From positions 1-6,031 of the forward strand of contig JAEDGP010000097.1 in NCBI GenBank assembly GCA_016297405.1: a stretch of DNA of 6,031 nt, in the 5' to 3' direction. Positions 4,219 to 6,031 of the stretch are shown here, piece by piece. The notes below the pieces were generated by a model. The model worked only from the letters and a program-made list of their open reading frames with translations, searched no databases and was not told the origin of the DNA. The stretch is from Treponema sp. GTDB lineage: Bacteria > Spirochaetota > Spirochaetia > Treponematales > Treponemataceae. The first letter of the stretch is position 1. Every line of letters begins with the position of its first letter. The translations under genes were made by a program, and so were the position numbers.

Positions 4219-5973
4219 ATGAAAAAAACTGGCGCACAAATTATCGTTCATCTGTTGGAAATGCACGGAATCCAAACCGTAGCAGGCATTCCTGGAGGCT
4301 CCATTCTCCCGCTTTACGACGAATTAACCCGCTCAAAACTCAAACACATCCTTGTCCGCCATGAACAGGCTGCAGGCTTCATCGCCCAGGGAATAGCACG
4401 CACCACAGGAAAACCAGCCGTTTGTCTTGCAACAAGCGGTCCTGGAGCAATGAACCTGCTTACATCAGTTGCAGATGCCAGATGCGACTCTGTTCCGATT
4501 ATTGCAATTACTGGTCAGGTAAACACAACCCTTATTGGAACCGATGCATTCCAGGAAGCAGACACATTTGGGCTTTCATTTCCAATCACAAAACACAGCA
4601 TCATGGTAAAAAGTCCGGAAGAGCTTCTTACAGCCATTCCACAAGCTTTCGCAATCGCAATGAACGGACGACCAGGCCCAGTTCTCATTGATGTACCACG
4701 GGATGTTCAACTAAAGGAATGCGAATTTGAAAACTGGCCTAAAATCATTAACCTTACAGAAGAAGAAGCTCGCTTCCACACAAAGAAAGACGCATTGTCT
4801 CTTCTCATAAAAAATGCTGCGGACCTTATCACAACTGCTAAAAAGCCAGTATTGTTCCTTGGTGGAGGATGCAATTCTCCTGCTGCTTCCAAGGCACTTC
4901 GTTCATTCACAAAGGAGTTCCCTATGCCAGTTACAAGCTCACTCATGGGACTTGGCGCCATCTCCAAAACAGATGAATTATTCGCAGGTATGGTTGGCAT
5001 GCATGGGACTTATGCAGCAAATTTTGCAATGCATGACGCTGATCTCATTATTGCAGCAGGAGTTCGTTTTGACGATCGGGCAACCGGCGTTGTATCAAAA
5101 TTCTGTCCTTCAGCAAAAATCATTCACATTGATATAGATGCCGCAGAAATCAACAAGATTCTTCCTTCATCCGTTTTCATTATTGCCAGGGTTGAAAATG
5201 TTTTTGATGACATCACAAATACAGCAGTCAAAATCGGACTTGCAAAAGAAATTCAGCATGAACAGGAAACCTGGCTCAAGCTTATAAAGGATACAAAAGC
5301 TTCCACCCACAATTCCACAATGGGAACTCCTGAACCTTCAATGAAAAACAAGAATTTCATGGGAAGCATAAATCCAAGAACTTTCATCAGCTCTGTTCCA
5401 GACCTTGCACAAAAAGCGGGCATAAGCGAAAAAGATTTGCTTGTTACAACAGATGTTGGACAGCATCAAATGTGGGCTGCTCAGTACTATCCAATAAAAG
5501 AACCTCGAACTTTCCTTACATCCGGTTCCCTTGGAACAATGGGATTCGGCTTACCAACTGCAATCGGCGCTGCCATTGCAAATCCAGAAAAAAGAGTCAT
5601 ATGCTTTTCTGGTGACGGATCAATTATGATGAACCTGCAGGAAATGGCTACCCTGGCAGAACAGAATCTTCCTGTAACTGTAATTGTATTTGAAAACGGC
5701 ACTCTTGGAATGGTATATCAGCAGCAGAAATTTATTTTTGAAAAAACATACAGCGCAAGCGAATTTGCAGTTTCCCCAGACTTGCTAAAAATCGCAGAAG
5801 GATTCGGAATCGAAGCAGTTGACGCAGATAAGGATCCACAATGGTTCCTAAAAGCCTTTGATTCAAAGCGCAAAAACAAACCGTGCTTTGTAAAAGTGCG
5901 CGTAGATCCAGAAGAATCCGTTCTTCCATTTGTTCCTGGCGGAAAAGCAAACATAGATTCCATCAGGGACTAG
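4219..5973 (+). CDS. ilvB: Acetolactate (acetohydroxyacid) synthase large, catalytic subunit
   Basis: Condenses two pyruvates to 2-acetolactate (Val/Leu route) or pyruvate with 2-ketobutyrate (Ile route), using ThDP, Mg2+ and FAD in the cytoplasm. Length is 584 aa, full for the family. Visible in order: GIPGGSILPLYD (23-34), catalytic Glu49 in RHEQ (47-50), TSGPG (73-77 region), GTDAFQEAD (107-115), FAD-domain GVRFDDRATG (281-290), LTSGSLGTMGFGLP (433-446), and the ThDP motif GDGS (465-468) ending at EN (492-493). The usual Asn-Asn is Glu-Asn, keeping the second Asn expected to bind Mg2+. LGMVYQQQ (496-503) resembles E. coli IlvB (HQQQ) rather than the VRQWQ form with the Trp linked to 2-ketobutyrate preference. 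The usual PKDVQ is PRDVQ (160-164). The ATG at 4219 is preferred over a GTG at 4213 because AAGGAA (4207-4212) is 6 nt from the ATG but abuts the GTG. Expression is likely set by the upstream Val/Leu attenuator. No small subunit gene is visible before the window ends. Confidence 0.95.
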   Translation: MKKTGAQIIVHLLEMHGIQTVAGIPGGSILPLYDELTRSKLKHILVRHEQAAGFIAQGIARTTGKPAVCLATSGPGAMNLLTSVADARCDSVPIIAITGQVNTTLIGTDAFQEADTFGLSFPITKHSIMVKSPEELLTAIPQAFAIAMNGRPGPVLIDVPRDVQLKECEFENWPKIINLTEEEARFHTKKDALSLLIKNAADLITTAKKPVLFLGGGCNSPAASKALRSFTKEFPMPVTSSLMGLGAISKTDELFAGMVGMHGTYAANFAMHDADLIIAAGVRFDDRATGVVSKFCPSAKIIHIDIDAAEINKILPSSVFIIARVENVFDDITNTAVKIGLAKEIQHEQETWLKLIKDTKASTHNSTMGTPEPSMKNKNFMGSINPRTFISSVPDLAQKAGISEKDLLVTTDVGQHQMWAAQYYPIKEPRTFLTSGSLGTMGFGLPTAIGAAIANPEKRVICFSGDGSIMMNLQEMATLAEQNLPVTVIVFENGTLGMVYQQQKFIFEKTYSASEFAVSPDLLKIAEGFGIEAVDADKDPQWFLKAFDSKRKNKPCFVKVRVDPEESVLPFVPGGKANIDSIRD

Positions 5974-5990
5974 GGATTTCCGCAAAATAC

Positions 5991-6031
5991 GGTGGTTGAG
6001 TTTATCGAAACCACCCGATGGTTGAGTTTAT
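5991..6031. repeat. Tandem repeat with dyad symmetry, 26-bp period, cut by the window edge
   Basis: TGGTTGAGTTTAT occurs at 5993-6005 and again, identically, at 6019-6031, a 26-bp period. The first unit is also an inverted repeat: GGTGGTT (5991-5997) and AACCACC (6009-6015) around an 11-nt loop. The pattern resembles dispersed TGGTTGAG…TCGAAACCA intergenic repeats I associate with Treponema and some other bacterial genomes (recalled, not searched). It lies 17 nt after the ilvB stop. No T-run follows within the window, so it is not a standard intrinsic terminator. Its right end and copy number cannot be seen. Confidence 0.7.

Noticed and set aside
5991..6031. Start of a CRISPR array
   Set aside because: The 26-bp period leaves no room for unique spacers between repeat units, and the unit is itself a dyad. 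No cas gene is in view.

Overview
This window looks like a piece of a low-to-mid GC bacterial chromosome, most likely a spirochaete of the Treponema type. That placement is an inference from the overall look of the proteins and the TGGTTGAG…CGAAACCA repeat at the right edge. No rRNA or other decisive marker is present. All recognised genes lie on the + strand.

Left block (1-3851). A good sigma-70-like promoter (TTGACT, 17 bp, TGTAAT) lies near the left edge, and its -10 box sits inside a perfect 10-bp inverted repeat. A leader of about 115 nt leads to a 731-residue DEAD-box RNA helicase of the DeaD/CsdA/DbpA type with a C-terminal DbpA-like RNA-binding domain. Eight bases after its stop comes a 493-residue NFACT-family protein, a relative of RqcH/Rqc2/FbpA, probably in the same operon. 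Both proteins belong to ribosome/RNA biology. The NFACT protein is a divergent form: it lacks the helix-hairpin-helix region, and Leu replaces the conserved Asp of the tRNA-contacting Asp-Arg pair.

Middle (3852-4218), 367 bases without a large gene. The first ~110 bases hold the end of an unassigned open frame (3811-3960) that may be a gene remnant. The rest is a compact control region for the next gene: a promoter (TTGACA, 18 bp, TGgTTAAAT), a 19-codon leader peptide rich in Val and Leu (MNTLSVKTFLVVLVSVKNF), mutually exclusive RNA pairings (pause/protector, antiterminator), and an intrinsic terminator with nine T's. This is the arrangement of ribosome-mediated transcription attenuation of branched-chain amino acid genes. 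The leader AUG falls on the predicted transcription start and has no Shine-Dalgarno, so the peptide may be translated from a leaderless mRNA. This is the most interesting system in the window.

Right block (4219-6031). A complete 584-residue acetolactate synthase large subunit, closest in its C-terminal motifs to E. coli IlvB (AHAS I), is followed by the start of a 26-bp-period tandem repeat with dyad symmetry that runs off the window edge. No small subunit (ilvN/ilvH) is visible in the 58 bases after the stop.
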